From the NCBI GenBank assembly GCA_024336345.1, contig JANFOG010000002.1, positions 1,550,001-1,614,000 of the forward strand: DNA of 64,000 nt, written 5' to 3'. The notes below the pieces were generated by a model that was given only the letters and a program-made list of their open reading frames with translations, was not told the DNA's origin and ran no database searches. The stretch is from Mariannaea sp. PMI_226. Lineage: Eukaryota > Ascomycota > Sordariomycetes > Hypocreales > Nectriaceae. The translations under genes were made by a program, and so were the position numbers. Shown one piece after another: positions 34,826 to 48,042 of this stretch (position 1 is the stretch's first letter; each line of letters begins with the position of its first letter).

Positions 34826-37713
34826 TCAAGGCCCCATCCACATGCCTCCGGGCCCAGTCCCAGCCATACTCTCGGGGCTAGGACCAAAGCCATAACCAAA
34901 GAGCGTAGAGAATTCATCCATAACCTGTGGGACAGAAGGGAAGTTGGTATCCATTCCGATGAAGGGGCTCGCCGTATGCATCGCTGGTATACTGGGCCTG
35001 GTTGTACTGGCCGTTCCTCGCCAAAAGTTCGCTGGGTTTGGAGGCATAGGCATCGAGGCCTCGGGGGAGGCTTCTTGTCTCATTTCTTGAACGGGAACGT
35101 CATTCTTCCATAGGAGTTCCCATTTCTTGAACCGGGAATAGTCAGACTCACGACCAGAAGGTTCGACGGTGGCATCGAGCCGTGAAATTGCACGCTCGAA
35201 CACCTCGATAAGAGAGGCCTCAGATTTGGCAGATTCACCACCCGCCGACATTTCCTTGATCATAGCCATACCGGTGCGCAAGGCGTCGCGTAGCCTGTCC
35301 GTCTTCTTCTGAAGGCACTGCGTGATGATAACTAAAAGGGCCGCGCGGCAAGAGCTGAATTCGGTGTAAGAAGCCCGTGCGAGACCAATGGTGCTCTGGA
35401 GCAAGTGGCACGTGTCAATCACCGTCAAGGCCGCTTCGACACAGTCGGCGACAAGGATGGAACGGGGGTTCAGCTTGTGAGGGGTAGTGGGCCGTTGGTT
35501 ATTCGAGTCTGCGGGCGAACTCGAGGTGCTGGCGTTGCCCTTGACTGCTTCACGAGGGAAAATGAAGGGTCGACCCGCGTACATGCGGAGGAGGCAGTAT
35601 TCCAACTTTAGGTGCATGTCAGCCCGGGAGACGATGGGGTTCGGGAGTTTGGTCTCCCTGCGGAATGCCGTCTCTGGGAGGCTATCCCACCACTGACGAA
35701 GTTCCTCTTTCATCTCAATCACCCGGTTGAGGCCTTCGGTTATCTCGTGTTTTTGGGCTGTCCTGAGCACAGATCTGTCGGGGGGGTGAATTAGCACATG
35801 GCCGATCAGGGAAGGGCAGCTAGTTGTGTCAAGGAGACGCGCTTACATTTCGTTGGCGATGTTTCCGAGGGCCTGATTTAGCCGCAGCGTTGCGAGCATG
35901 TGCGCGACATTCGTGGGGTTAGATGGCATGATGTCCGGCCGATCAACAGGCGTCTCCGCATCCACATCCTTGCTGGAGATGGATGTTGGCCGCCCGTGGT
36001 ATATTCCTACTCGCCTGCTAACGCGTTAGTCTCCTGATACTTGATTGTTTTCGATCGTTTAAAATGTACTTTTCAGTTGTGTACGCTGTCCACCACACGC
36101 GATTTCTCGTCTCACGGATGAAAGGGTCAATGCCCTCAGCAGGGTACCGTCTGTGCATGCCATTCTGAATGGCAAGCTTCACCGCAAGGTTCAGGTAGAT
36201 GTATGATAAACCCGAAGCGTCCAGAGGTAAAGTGTAGATGCCGATGAGAAGGATTGCTTGGACACTTTCAAGAGAAGCGACCGTGATAACATCGGGCACG
36301 AGTTTACAGGCTTGCTGATAAAACATTATTCCGATGGTGTCCTCCGAGAACGGACTGTCATCCATGCCACCCTTGGCGTGTCCCCTCTCTGGTCGGGAAT
36401 CGAGATAGGCATATTGGGTGCCGATGGCAAAAACAATCCAAATTATGCAGACAGTGCCAACCTCTCTTCGAGAGAGTGCACCAGGGTTCTGGTAGACAAG
36501 ATCCAGCTGTTCCGCAAACCAGCCCCTTTCAACGTAGAAGTAATTGGTCTCTGCGTGCGTGTAAAAAGCCTGGACCAGAAATTCTGCAACGTATCGTGGC
36601 GGCAAAGAAGCCAGCGACGTCAACGTGTTGGATGATTGAAGTTCCTCAGCACGATAGTACTCCTTGAAGCTGAGCGAAGTTGGTGCACCATCCTGTACAT
36701 TATTGGTTAGAACAAGCCCCGAACTTAACCGCGCAGACAGGTAGAAGAACATACATGGCGATTGCCTTCGGGCACACACTGCTCAATCCATTGCTTGATT
36801 CGCATGGAAAAGTTCCAGTGAGAAAATTCACCCGAGTAGTCTGCCAGAGACAGGTTAGGAAGCGTGTCTCGGATAGAAGACCAGATTTTTATCTGATCAA
36901 GGGAGAGTGCTTACGAGTGGTATTGTTGTCTAGTGGCTGGACAGTAAAGTTCTCATCATCCACCCCGAGATAATCTGAACCAGGTGGTGATGCAACCGCG
37001 GCGTTCTGTCGAAGCGCTCCGGTCATATCGACATTTTTATCAACTGATTCGGCTAAGGACTTCAAGGTTTCTGAGTCAAAGGAGATATTTCCGGCATAGT
37101 GAGTGATGATCTTTTCCATGTAGGCCATGCGCTGAAGAAGCTCCGCGTTGCTGGCACTTGACCGGTTTCTGAGGAGATGCAAGTAGGGCCATAGGTCAGC
37201 AAAATACCAAAAACCAGTCAATGGTAGCAAAAATAATTAGCCTACCTGTTCGAGCCATCGCCGTTAGCATCGCCATCCCTGGCTGTTGGGCCAAGGAATT
37301 CGCATTGGCGGTGCAGGCGAGTGCATCGCCTACAAGGCACGCCACCATCGCATTTCTCCTTCTGGCGTCGGCAGCCGTCGCAACTGGAGGGAAACCAGAG
37401 TCAGTAAAAGCGAAAATGAAGACAAGAAGTCGGACGAAATGGAGAGAGTTGGGGGGAAAATAGCGGTTGCTAAGATGCAGATAGGATTGGCAACGTGGTA
37501 GCGCATGAATCAGTAATCAGCCAAAGCTGCTGGAATCGCCTAGACGACATGGCCAGAATAACCCGGGACTGGGAGGGGTAGATGAAGGGCCCGGCGACGA
37601 GTGATGAAGATGATGAAGGTCTAAAAGACTCACGCTCGAAGGGCTCGTTTGCGTTCTCGCTCGGCCTCACGACGCTGCCTGTGCTTTTGCAGGTTCTGCT
37701 GTTGGTTGTCCAT
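34826..37713 (-). CDS. Zn2Cys6 fungal transcription factor with fungal_trans domain
   Basis: Seven exons (37713-37634, 37383-37246, 37168-36915, 36840-36755, 36692-36070, 36014-35847, 35774-34826) close in frame at 765 residues. The DNA-binding cluster is C28-x2-C31-x6-C38-x5-C44-x2-C47-x6-C54 (ACDGCRRQKEKCDGG) after a very basic stretch REAERERKRALR; its first Cys follows directly on the exon 1/2 splice. A short leucine-bearing linker (AELLQRMAYMEKII) may dimerise. The segment HYSGEFSHWNFSMRIKQWI precedes the fungal_trans middle-homology region (WWTAYTTEKRVGIYHGRPTS). The tail is Pro/Met/Gly-rich, a possible activation region. It acts in the nucleus; target genes are unknown. No pathway cluster is adjacent except, 6 kb away, the GABA-shunt genes. 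Confidence 0.9.
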
Positions 37714-38278
37714 TCATTCAGTTCAGGAGCGCGCGGCGGCGCGGGGCCGAATACGGCGGGCGGATGGAAATGGTCTCCTGGGACCGTCGAGCGGCGCGGA
37801 GCCCGGGGATCCCAGCGACGAAGGGTTAAACGGCCGGATTGGACGGGAAGCGGAAGATCGTTTGACAACGAGAGAGGCGGTACGGGTATGGTCGAAAATG
37901 TGGAAGTTGAGGTTGGGGTTGAAGGAATCACGGGTCTTGCGGCTCAGTGATGGATCGAGGTTCGAGAGGCGAAAAGCTCCATCCAAGGGACCCGGTGCGG
38001 CAAGCAAGCAAGCAAGCAGCAAGCAAGGTCGTTGAGGTGGGTAGGGGCTGCTGAATGGGCGAGGGGAACCCACTAAAAAAAACCTAGGCAGCGGATTGGC
38101 TGGATGGCAAATTGTGGGCTTTCTTGCTTGGTGCGTGCTGTGATCGGCGGTGTTGCGTGAGCGGAGAGTTGAGAGCCCTTTTCAATGATGAGGGTTGGGA
38201 GAGAAAGAGTGACAATCCTCGTCGAGCGAGATTCCCCAAAGAAGCAAGCTCAAGCTGTTCCTGCTTGGTAATGGGACG

Positions 38279-38382
38279 GGGTATGGGTTAATAGGTATAG
38301 GTAGAGAGGTATGGGTAGAAGTACGTGTAGAGAGGTACAGGCAGGTAGGTATGGGTATGGGTATGGGTAAGTATGGATGCGT
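38279..38382. repeat. Degenerate tandem array of GGTATG/AGGTA words
   Basis: Repeated GGTATGGGTA, AGGTATAGGTA and AGAGGTA words. The cleanest part is three GGGTAT units at 38352-38367. It lies about 600 bp upstream of the transcription factor start. Confidence 0.85.
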
Positions 38383-41305
38383 ATTGGAGCACCGTGCTAC
38401 TGTATGATGTAGGTATGTAGGTTATAAACCGGACGATGCAGTTGAGTGGTGCAGAGGCAAGGTAGAAGTAGGTTACTGGAACCTCGTGGCAGCGTGGCCT
38501 GGCGTCGGAGGAGCAGAGTCTGGTTCACCAAGTGCCCCCAGTCCACAAAGGTGCTGGGCCTGGGCCTGGGAATGGGACCTCGTCTCGTCCTTAGCTCCGC
38601 TTTCTCTTTGCTTCTTCAAATTCACACATCCTGGTCGTGACCGTCACCTGCGAGATAAGTAAGACGCGGGGATCGCGGCTAGCGCCAGGTTAGTGTTGTC
38701 GGGCGGAGTCGCTGCAGGCAGTCACTCACTTACTGGCCAGAATCGCCTCTCGTCATTCCGCTGGCTCCGCTCCTTTTCAGAGGTAGAGTCCGCCCTGTTC
38801 TCAAAAGAACAAAGCGTGAACAGCCCGTCCGTCGCTAATACAGCCAACGTACTGCTCATCAGCTCATATACTATCTGGGGGGTGCGGAGCTTGGCGGACG
38901 GCCAGATGGGTGAATGAACGAAGATATTGATATTCAGCTGAGAGCGTTGTTTCGATGGTTTCGACGGGATACTAATCGTGCACAGCTCGACATCTCATTT
39001 TCTTACTTCTTACGTTACGTGGGTACAAGACCTACTTACTGTTCCGTATTATCATTATTATGGAAACTCTTCCTGCTCAGGGTCTCAAGGTTCAAACGCG
39101 AGTGGGCGCTAGGCTATCTACGGGCATGCTGCAGAGATGTGGAGGACGCATCCAGGGTTTGTACAGTACTTTCTCGGACGAAAGCTCCCCTCGTAAAGTA
39201 CAGACCTCTCCAACAAACACCACGTTTAGCTGTGGCCGCTTGCTCACCTACCTGGTCGCCGTCCATTCCAGGTAACTATGTACTATTTAGGGCGCAGGTG
39301 TCTTTGGTCGTCGTCTGCCGCCAGGGGTGGTGGGTTGCTGCAGATTGCTGCATGGCCCCCTTCAAGCCCACTTTGTGGAGGATGCAGATGGTGCAGTAAC
39401 AGCAGAGGGCGCAAAGAGGACTCACACGGTGGTTGACCAAACAAGCTGGTTGGCGACCAAGAAGCCAATTGGTGGGAGCCAATAACAACTTTTCTTTTTT
39501 TGTTACTTAGCTCTTATTGCAGCTGGCACATCCTTGAGGGACTGAACCGGGGGCGACAATCGACGAGACGTGGATGCGTTTGAAGAGGGGGATCGGGACG
39601 GGGACATGGGCGTGATGCAGGATGGGATGGGCAAGCTCATTCATGGGTCTGACGAAAGTTGGGGGTTAAATGCTGATGTACCAGGACCATATGTATGAGC
39701 CTGAGTCGGTTGGTGCTTGTGGTAGATTGGAGACGTGGGAAGGACGCCTCCAAAAAAAACATGTTGGAGCTGGCATTGAGGGATAAGGTGTGGGTGTGAG
39801 AATATTGGGATATAACTAACTACTGTGTAATTGACTACTATGTAGAACTGGGAGAGAGGAACCTCTGTGTCGTATCCGTACGTACCGTACATAAATGCTA
39901 TGCTCATGGCCCATCCCACGGCTTTTTTTGACTTGGGTTGCACATACATACATACATAGTAGTAATAATCAACGTTACTTACAGTACGGAATAGGCAAGG
40001 AGTTGGCCACCACTCTCCGGATGGATCCACGTACGACGCTCGTGACGGGCTTTCTTGAGTCGACGTTGTGTTATGTGCCGGACCTCCGTTACGGATGGAG
40101 CGGCCACGGCGTTTGGGCGGCGGGAGGGGGGACGGCGTTGACCCAGGTTTTTGTCCAGGTCGGCCGCACGCTTCGTCGCACACTCCGTTGTCACTGTGGC
40201 GCCAGCTACCTACTTAGGAGACGCCCCGTTCAATTCATCGGCTGAGGACCTGATCTGTGCAGGATAAGGCAATTAACCTTGGCATGAATGTACCTGAACG
40301 ATGGGCAAGCGGGCCATTCGCCATTCTCGCGTCTGTCAGGCACGAATTTGAGGGGTTGAAGACAAAAAATAAAAATAAAAATAAAAACAGGCACCTTTTT
40401 CTCAGCTCTGGCTGGGCTGGGGGCTTCAGTACCCGACCTCATAAGTCTGTAACATTAGGTGCTGTAGGTCCCTAGATCGCACAGATTGCTCCAGCAATAG
40501 GAGCAGCGGAAAAGGACTGGCCCTGCCCGTCAGATCTCTCTTTTTTTTTTTTTTCTTTCTCGACGTTGTGATTATGAACCATCTGGAAGCGAGGGAAACC
40601 CGACAAAGAAAAAAGAAAGGAAAAAAAGGTACACCGACCGTAGCAAAAAGCAAAACAATGCAAACGCCCTCTCATCGTCAAATCAAAGCGCGCGCGCGAT
40701 AGGCAGCTCAATGTAAGGACCTGTTCGAAGTAGGATCTTGACTCGACCAACCTGGACTAAGCCCCCTTGCTTCGTGCTGGCGTCCATCAAGCACCTCATC
40801 AGAAAGGCGGGGCAGCATGGGGGGGAACCAACGGTCAATGAGACGGCAGACACGACGTGACAGCCTGAGTGAACACTTGACTTTTGTGCTTGGTATGGTA
40901 CCGTGGGTAAGTAATAGGTAGATGACGCTCTTCATCATCTTCTTCCTCCCCAAACAAGCAGCAAAGGCACAGCGCCAAGGGAAAAGGAAGGACAACACCA
41001 TTAGAATAAAAAACACCTCATCCAAAGATATACTAGCCATCAATATTCACAACAATGCAATTGCCCCCGAATACGGACAGCGTGAAGATCAAAGTCCTCC
41101 CTCAATGGGCAACTATTCGCCCGCTCCCAATGCTGTGGACATCACTCGGGTATCTGCTGACCAAGGCGCTAATGCTTCTCACTGCAGCACAGCGCGACCA
41201 ACAACAAGCAAATACCACATAACAAGATGAACAAATGGCTATTCTTCGATTCTTCCCTCTTCCACCCTGACTAATATGAAGACACGACACGCACGCACAC
41301 GCACT

Positions 41306-41342
41306 CACACACACACACACTCTCTCTCTCTCTCTCTCTCTC
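41306..41342. repeat. Compound (CA)n(TC)n microsatellite
   Basis: A CA run from 41306 to 41320 is followed directly by a TC run from 41321 to 41342, with no coding context. Confidence 0.95.
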
Positions 41343-43815
41343 GCTCGCGACACACCTCGCTGTGACCGGGGTTGGAGGTGCGAGTGGAGTACGTCCTGAT
41401 ATTGTTTCGCTGCTTTCTTTGGGCTCATTTTCGTGCTCATTATCCAGGACAATGGACTAATAATTACTTTGTTCAACGGTTTGGCGTCTGGTAGCCTACA
41501 GCCTACCCCAAACGCAACATGGCATCTAGTGTGCTGCTGTACATACATGACCAGCATTTTGTTGGTGGCTTGGTCGGTGGCTTTCTCTTCACGGCAGTCT
41601 ATTGGAAATCACGATCCCCATGTGCCAAGCCTCGTCTCAATGCCCCGGATCTTTGCTGCTGGCTGACATGGAGTACCCAAGCAACGTAGGCAGACTATAA
41701 TGATTCTTTTTGCGGGGTTTGTATCGGCTGACTGGTTGGTTACCGTAAATATTACAATGCTCATCACGATCGTCGAATCCTATCGATGGCCTGCCAAGCC
41801 AGCGCTGAATGTCAAGCGTTGCATCTCCGGTGCTTCCCCATCGCCTCGCTAAGCCCTCCGATATCTGCCCGTCATGATTGATGGGGAGGATGGCGAAGCC
41901 AATTATTAACTTGTTTATATTGTTTCGTCTATGCTTAGCTCAAGGCTCAAGCAGACACACGAGATACATAGCCTAGATATCTACAGTAGCCAGGGCACTC
42001 GTCCCTGAGATAGCTGCGACTAAATGCCTGATCTCCGCGCCTGGCCGCCCGTCTCCCACCTGAAGCCTCATGCAAACGGACTTGGTCTGCCGCTCCGATG
42101 AATACAACGCTACAGCCAAGTACTGGAACTCAACACTCTTTGACAACAGGGTGCGGGAGAGACATCTGTCACTGTCCCCCCCCTCCCAGACCTCAGTTCC
42201 ATGACAGGATCCTACAGGCTAAAATTGTATAAGCCGAAGGAACCCTTATCCTTTGGGTTGACTGGCTAGGCATTTTCCCGCACCGATATGCACATTGGGG
42301 CTCAACGTATCTACCAATGTTTAGGAAATAACAGGCTATGATACACGAAACTGACTGACACTTATTTATAGGATTCGTTCAGAAGGGTCTATCCAAGTTT
42401 GAACCACCGTACATTCGTTTCTTTGAGCTTGACAACATTTCCATACATCATTGCTCTCGACCAACCTGTGGCCTTCAATTTGGGACTCGACGCGTAATCA
42501 CCGTCCGAAACCCAAGTTGCAACCATCACATCAATTCATCTTCTTAATGGCTCACCTAAGTCCTTTGACGTTTCGTGGCTGCTTGGACTGCATGACCCAA
42601 CCTCCCTCCCTCCCCCCCCTCTCCTCTCCTCGCTGCTACCAATCCCGGAGTCCTTGAACGGCAGATAGATCGCGATGACCAGCTCCACTAGCGGCCAAAT
42701 ATGTTGACTGGACCCCGGAAAATTCCTCCTCTTCCTCTTCCTCCCCATGGATGAATTGGCTTCGAGGGGTTTAATTGATATGAACCTGCGGGTTCACGGC
42801 GTATGGGTTCGAAGAATGATACTATGTAAACGGCCTGACTAGCAACGGCCCGGTCTGACCCTCTATTTTCCCCAATCGATAGCTTGCCCAACCCCCAATG
42901 CTTCCAGAGAGCCCTTTTTTTTTTTTTTTTTGCTTCATAAATCTCTACCTAATGTCGGCCGAATCCGACAAATCGTAGGGCCCTGGTGATCGCAGATACC
43001 CGATCCTTCTGCTGCATCGAAGCGGACCAATCTGTGTCCAATCCGTCCTCATCTACCAATGCAAGCCACACGAGATGCCCCGCTCCGAATAAGACCAGGA
43101 CCAGGACCCAGACCTTTGCAAGAAGCAGCTTACGTCCGTCACGCCTCGACCACTGCATGTTGCCGACCACAGCCGTTCGTTGTATTCTTCGAACAACCAT
43201 CTGGGATAGGATTAGCACGTGGACCATCTACCCCAAGGTCTTCCCATCCTAACTGGGGCGTAAACAGGAGACCGACGCAATCCCGAGCGAGGGTGCGGTT
43301 TGAGTCCGGAGCCGAGCCGGTATAGCGAATCTTAGACCGAGCAAGGCGATATGAGAGACATTGAGAATCTTCTATTTCGACGTTTTCTGATGTAGGTTCG
43401 TCAAATTTGATTTCATCATCGCTCAGGTTTCGCGAGTTCGAACCGACGTTTAGGGGGGGGAGAGATATCTCGCAAGGAAGCTATTCAGACAAGTTCACCG
43501 AGACCGATTCTTTAGGTTGAATATTTAGTGTTTATCATAGTCTTTCATTTCCTATGTACGCCCAGTGTAGAACTGCGACTGTCTTGTACGACGCCTGTCC
43601 GTTCCTACACACAAAAGGTATTACCGTATCAGAAATCGTCATCCGGTTTACCCTTCGAGGTCCTCGTTTTTCTTAATCCCATATAAGGCTTTCCCTTTTA
43701 AAAAACAAATAAATGCAACGCTAGTGAACATGATGGTATAAACTCCAGTCGTTTTCGACAGGGCCGATTCTCCCCTCCTTTCCCCTTATTCTTTGAAGAA
43801 GAAGAAAAACCCAGT

Positions 43816-45376
43816 TTACAGAGCACCGAGAACCTTGTCGAAGGCGTTGATGAGGACGGGGACGTGGGACTCCTCGAAGATGAGCATGGGGCGGAGACGA
43901 ACGGTGTTCTTGCCGCAGGTACCAATGTTCACGCCGATGGAGCGCATGGAGCGGACGAGAGCAGCAGGGTCCTTGGTATCAAAAGCGATGAAGTGACCCT
44001 GGCCCTTGCCTCGGAGGTTCTGGACGTACTCGGGGTATTTGGTGGCGAGACGCTCCAGCTCCTTGTAGAGGATACCACCGACACGGGCGGTCTGCTCAAC
44101 AAGCTTCTTGTCAAGGATCTCCTTGATGACAGCCTTGCTCATGATGACACGGGCGGGGTCGCCAATCCAGCTGTTATCACACAAAAGTTAGTATATAGCG
44201 ATTAACTAAATTTATATAGCATTAGGAGGAGGGGAGACAAACGTGTTGAACTGGCGGTAAGCCTTATCGGGGATGAGCTGCTCGTTACCGAAGAAGTAAC
44301 CGGCAGTCTGGGCCTTCTTGGAGAAGGTGACCATGTCAGGAGGGGAAGTCAGGTTCCAGTGGTCGTGGCCCCAGAAAGAACCAGTGGCACCGAAACCAGT
44401 CTGGACCTCATCGGCGATGAGGACGACACCGTGCTTCTTGGTGACATCACGGAGGCCCTGGAAGAAGGCGGGAGAGGCGTGGTTGTCACCACCCTCGGAC
44501 TGGATGGGCTCAACGATGAGACCGGCAACGGGGCAGTGCCACGAGGTGATGAGGCGCTCAACCTCCTCGAGGCATCGCTTCTCCTCAGCGGCGTTCTCCT
44601 CGGTGTGCTGCTCAAGAGGGTACTTCAGGGCGGGGAAGGGAGCCTGAGGCCAGTTGAAGCTGGGGATATCAAGCTTGTGGACGGCCTTGGAGCGGGTGGT
44701 GGACAGGGAGCCAAAGCCACGGCCGTGGAAGGAGTTGCGGAAGCTCATGATGGCGAGCTCGGGGGAACCGGGCTTGGAGTTGTTGAGGCAAGAGTTGATC
44801 TCCTCCTCGGACCACTCGATACCCTCACCACGCTGCTTGCGGCGGTACAGCATGAAGGCGGCCTTGTAGGCGAGCTCGTTGGCCTCGGAGCCGGACTGAG
44901 CAGTGAAGATGTAGCTGAGACCCTTGGGGGCGACCTTCATGAGGCCGTCGCGAAGGATGTCGACCCACTCGTCAGAGGGGAAGTTGCCAATGGCGGGACG
45001 GTTGACGAGGGCAGAGGCCATCTCGGGGGACTTGGCAGCCTCAATGAGGGTGGTGTTGTTGTAGCCAACGGGGATGGAGGCAATCTGAGCGTAGCTGTAG
45101 AGAGGGAGGTCAGTGTCCGTTGTTAATTCTCAAAGCCATTGCCTGTCCCGCAGGAGTTTTCCGTTGGAAGGCAATGTGAGCGGAGGGTGGAAAGACTTAC
45201 ACATCGAGGTACTTGTTACCGTCGACATCGACAATGTAGTTGCCGTTGCTCTTGTTGTAGTCGACAACGAAGTGCACAGCACGAGCATCGAAGATGGCAT
45301 CGAGCTTCTTGGTGCTGGCCTTGGAGACGGGGCCAGGAATCTCCGTGACGACGGGGGTCTCGACGAAGGAAGGCAT
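43816..45376 (-). CDS. 4-aminobutyrate (GABA) aminotransferase
   Basis: Three exons (45376-45201, 45094-44243, 44170-43816) encode 460 residues. The enzyme moves the amino group of GABA to 2-oxoglutarate, giving succinate semialdehyde and glutamate, the first degradative step of the GABA shunt. Class III aminotransferase features are QSGSEANELAYKAAF (PLP phosphate region), the PLP-stacking stretch FRNSFHGRGFGSLS, IADEVQTGFG with Asp287, and the PLP lysine in TFSKKAQTAG (Lys319). Both splices rebuild conserved segments (KYLDVYAQIASIPVGY and NTWIGDPARV). No mitochondrial presequence is visible, so it is probably cytosolic like yeast Uga1. It is divergent from the succinate-semialdehyde dehydrogenase gene. 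Strong C/G third-position bias suggests good expression. Confidence 0.95.
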
Positions 45377-48042
45377 CGTGAAAGGAAGGGGGGTGGGTGT
45401 TTGTGTGATGGACTCTTTGTCTAATGTCTAAGTGAGGGGAGGGAAAGCAAACAGATATGAGAGAAGAGGAGGGAGATTGGATTCTATTTAGAGTTCGAAT
45501 CCTAGAATTATGAAGAGGATTTAGAATATGGGGAGGAATAAAAAAGAGAAAGACCAAGACAAGAAACCGAGGGGAAGGAAGCTATTATAGCAAAATGATT
45601 TGACCCATGGACCGCGGAGTCAACGACCTCGGATTCTCGGGGGGTGGGCGTATGCTGGAGGTAGTGTTGGTAGTGGCATTGGCGGTGGTGGTGGTTGACG
45701 GGATGGAACCCAAAGTCCTTGGCCCTCGGAAGGGGTTGGCGGCCATTGAGTTGCGCTTTGCGGAGACGGAGAAGCTGGAGAAGTGCCGTAGCTGGCGCGC
45801 GTGGGCGCCGCGTGGTGTGTGGTGTACAGTATGTGTGTGTGAGTGTCCATCTTTGGCCATATGTGGTTGAGTGTAGTAGTGTAGTAGTATCATAGTAATT
45901 GCAGGCTGGCTCGCTAGCTGGGTAGTGTCGCTAGGTAGTGTCAGCGAGCAAGCGCGAGCGCAGTGGTGGACGGAAAGTGGGTGAAGGTGAGTAAGCTATT
46001 CGCTGGTTGATTGATTGACTGCCCTGAGGGACGGATCAGCCGCTTCCTGATTCGGGCGATGCGGCTCGTGGGACCGGAGTCGTCGAGAACCGGCACGAAG
46101 CCGGCGACCACGAGACCCCAAACGGCACCGTCAGCCATTGGATCAAGTTTTTTTTTTTTTTTTTTCGTCTTTTATTAGTAGGGCTCTTTAACTAGCACGT
46201 TCTTTTTGTAACTAGGTACATAACCTTTTGACACGGGGGTGGATGGATAGAGAAGGCAATAGATTGGGATAGAGCTGGGCAATTGAACATTGACGTTTGC
46301 TTTTATTTTTATTTTTATTACTGGAGAGCTTGTGAGATATTGGAAAGGATGATATCTGTGTATTGTCACTGCACGGGCAATTCTGAACGTTGAAGAGACG
46401 ATATTTTCTGACATGATTAGTTCTAACATGGCGTGAATCAGAAATAACTGCCCAAACCAACGCTTCTATTCCTGCTCATGACACAGGTGTAGTCACCACC
46501 ATCAAATGACGTTGCTGTGCCGCACATCCGCAAGCCATTTTTGCCTACCTTTACAGATTACTTGGGTACGCCATACTGCATAATAACTACCTATCTAAAG
46601 TAGGTAGCTATCGTACTTGCATGCCCTGGACAAAGAGCTAGGTACATGCTATGTATGTAGTAATCTGTAGTTAGTTGATGGTTCATGGGGGTTGGGTCTG
46701 TTGCTGGCCGAAGCGTCTCGCAAACCACCCACCCCCGTCTTTCTGGTCTGTCAGTGAATGGGCTCAGTTCTTCCCATTTGCCTGGACTATCATCATCATA
46801 ATCATCGTGTCCGCGAGAAAATCTCGCCTCCGCTTTCCCTCTCCGCCTTTTTCTACCCCTTTCCTCTTCCCATGTGACATGCCGAACCTTTTTCAGGCAT
46901 CTTTTCCCCATCTTCACAGACTAGTTAATCAAGAATGCCTGCAACTTGATGGTGGAGATGGTCGTTTTTTTACCCTTTTGGCGAGAACACAGAAGGGGGG
47001 TATGCTACAAAGTGTGTCTCTACAGCGTATAGCCATATGTCCCTCTGTCCCCCATTTCCTAGTCGAACCCCCCTCCCCATCTCTTCCCACTCTCTTCCCC
47101 TTCTCCCCCTTCTTCCCTATCCCTCTCCACTCTCCGCGTCCTTACCGAGAAAGGCTTCTAACGTGCACACCCTCTTCCCCACCCTCCAACTTCAATTAGC
47201 TGCACAAAGGATTGTCCCATCATGGCTACTCGGCAACTACGTACTGGCGTCAGAAGGCGAAAGAAGTCATGACACATAATTTTTTTTTTCCTCGCTGTGC
47301 CCTTTTTTTCCCCTTCCCCATTTCGTCTTTTGCCGGCCCGGGATCTACAAAGTCCGGCCGGCTTCAGAGGCAAACCAACCCCAAGCAAGCTTTTTTACCC
47401 CCCCATACCCAATTCATACCAAGAATTTCGCCTTCAGATCGTAGTCTCTTGCCCTTTGGCAAATGACACATGGTCGATTTGCCTGCCTGTCTGGGTCTTA
47501 ACTCCGCATCGGCTTCGTACTTCCTGTAATCCTGTACAATGCATGTGCTGTGCAACGGACACCTAAGCTACGCTACGGATGTACTTTCGCTCCTAAGCTT
47601 GAAGAAGGGGCCATTATTTTGTGTGGCACAGTTTGATCACCGTGTCGAAAACAGTAAAAACCGGCCCAATGCCGTGTCTGCTCCCCAGGTGTAAGGCGTC
47701 ATGACCGCTTTTCGTAGGTATTAGAAATCCCGGGCCCGTCCGGAGAGAAGTGTAAAGAAGATACCAAGTGAAGAAAGAGGCCAAGCGCAAAGCCCTAATA
47801 AAAAGAATGGCAAAGGAAGCGTAGTAAGATGAACGGTCTCTCTGGATGAAGTCATTGCTTGTGTCATTCAAAACTGCCAGACTTCCCATCATCACTTACA
47901 CATTTAACACGTAGTGGAAAAATAAAAAAAAAGGAACAACACATCACACCTCTCTCCTTGCTTCATTACAACACTGCAAGAACACCACACACATATAACA
48001 AAGACATAAGATATTGCAGTACACACTAACGAATCAACCAAC
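45377..48042. promoter_or_regulatory. Shared upstream region of the divergent GABA-shunt genes
   Basis: 2.7 kb between two start codons that face apart. It contains a poly-T run near 46148-46166, a TTTTA array at 46301-46319, and a long pyrimidine-rich stretch on the + strand at about 46830-47200 and 47283-47410. No gene is supported. The region should contain both promoters and can be searched for common regulatory sites. Confidence 0.5.

Larger units (their letters stand above)
37714..43815. other. 6.1-kb gene-free region upstream of the Zn2Cys6 factor
   Basis: No gene supported. It includes the promoter of the transcription factor (next to 37713), a degenerate GGTATG array at 38279-38382, an A4-5T array at 40363-40387, a CA/TC microsatellite at 41306-41342, a poly-T run near 42917-42933, and the 3' side of the GABA aminotransferase gene. 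Several 70-180 codon frames (for example 39641-40183 and 41102-41557) show no domains and simple-sequence peptides. Confidence 0.5.

Noticed and set aside
39641..40183. 180-codon minus-strand frame
   Set aside because: The peptide is low complexity (Pro/Ser/Tyr runs) in a repeat-bearing gap, with no motif and no promoter-like context.
44359..45126. 255-codon plus-strand open frame antisense to GABA aminotransferase
   Set aside because: It is a shadow of the conserved aminotransferase exon, arising from C/G-ending codons; the peptide is Gly/Leu/Val-rich with no domain.
45481..45530. GTTCGAATCC sequence resembling a tRNA T-loop
   Set aside because: No paired acceptor, D or anticodon arm could be built around it.
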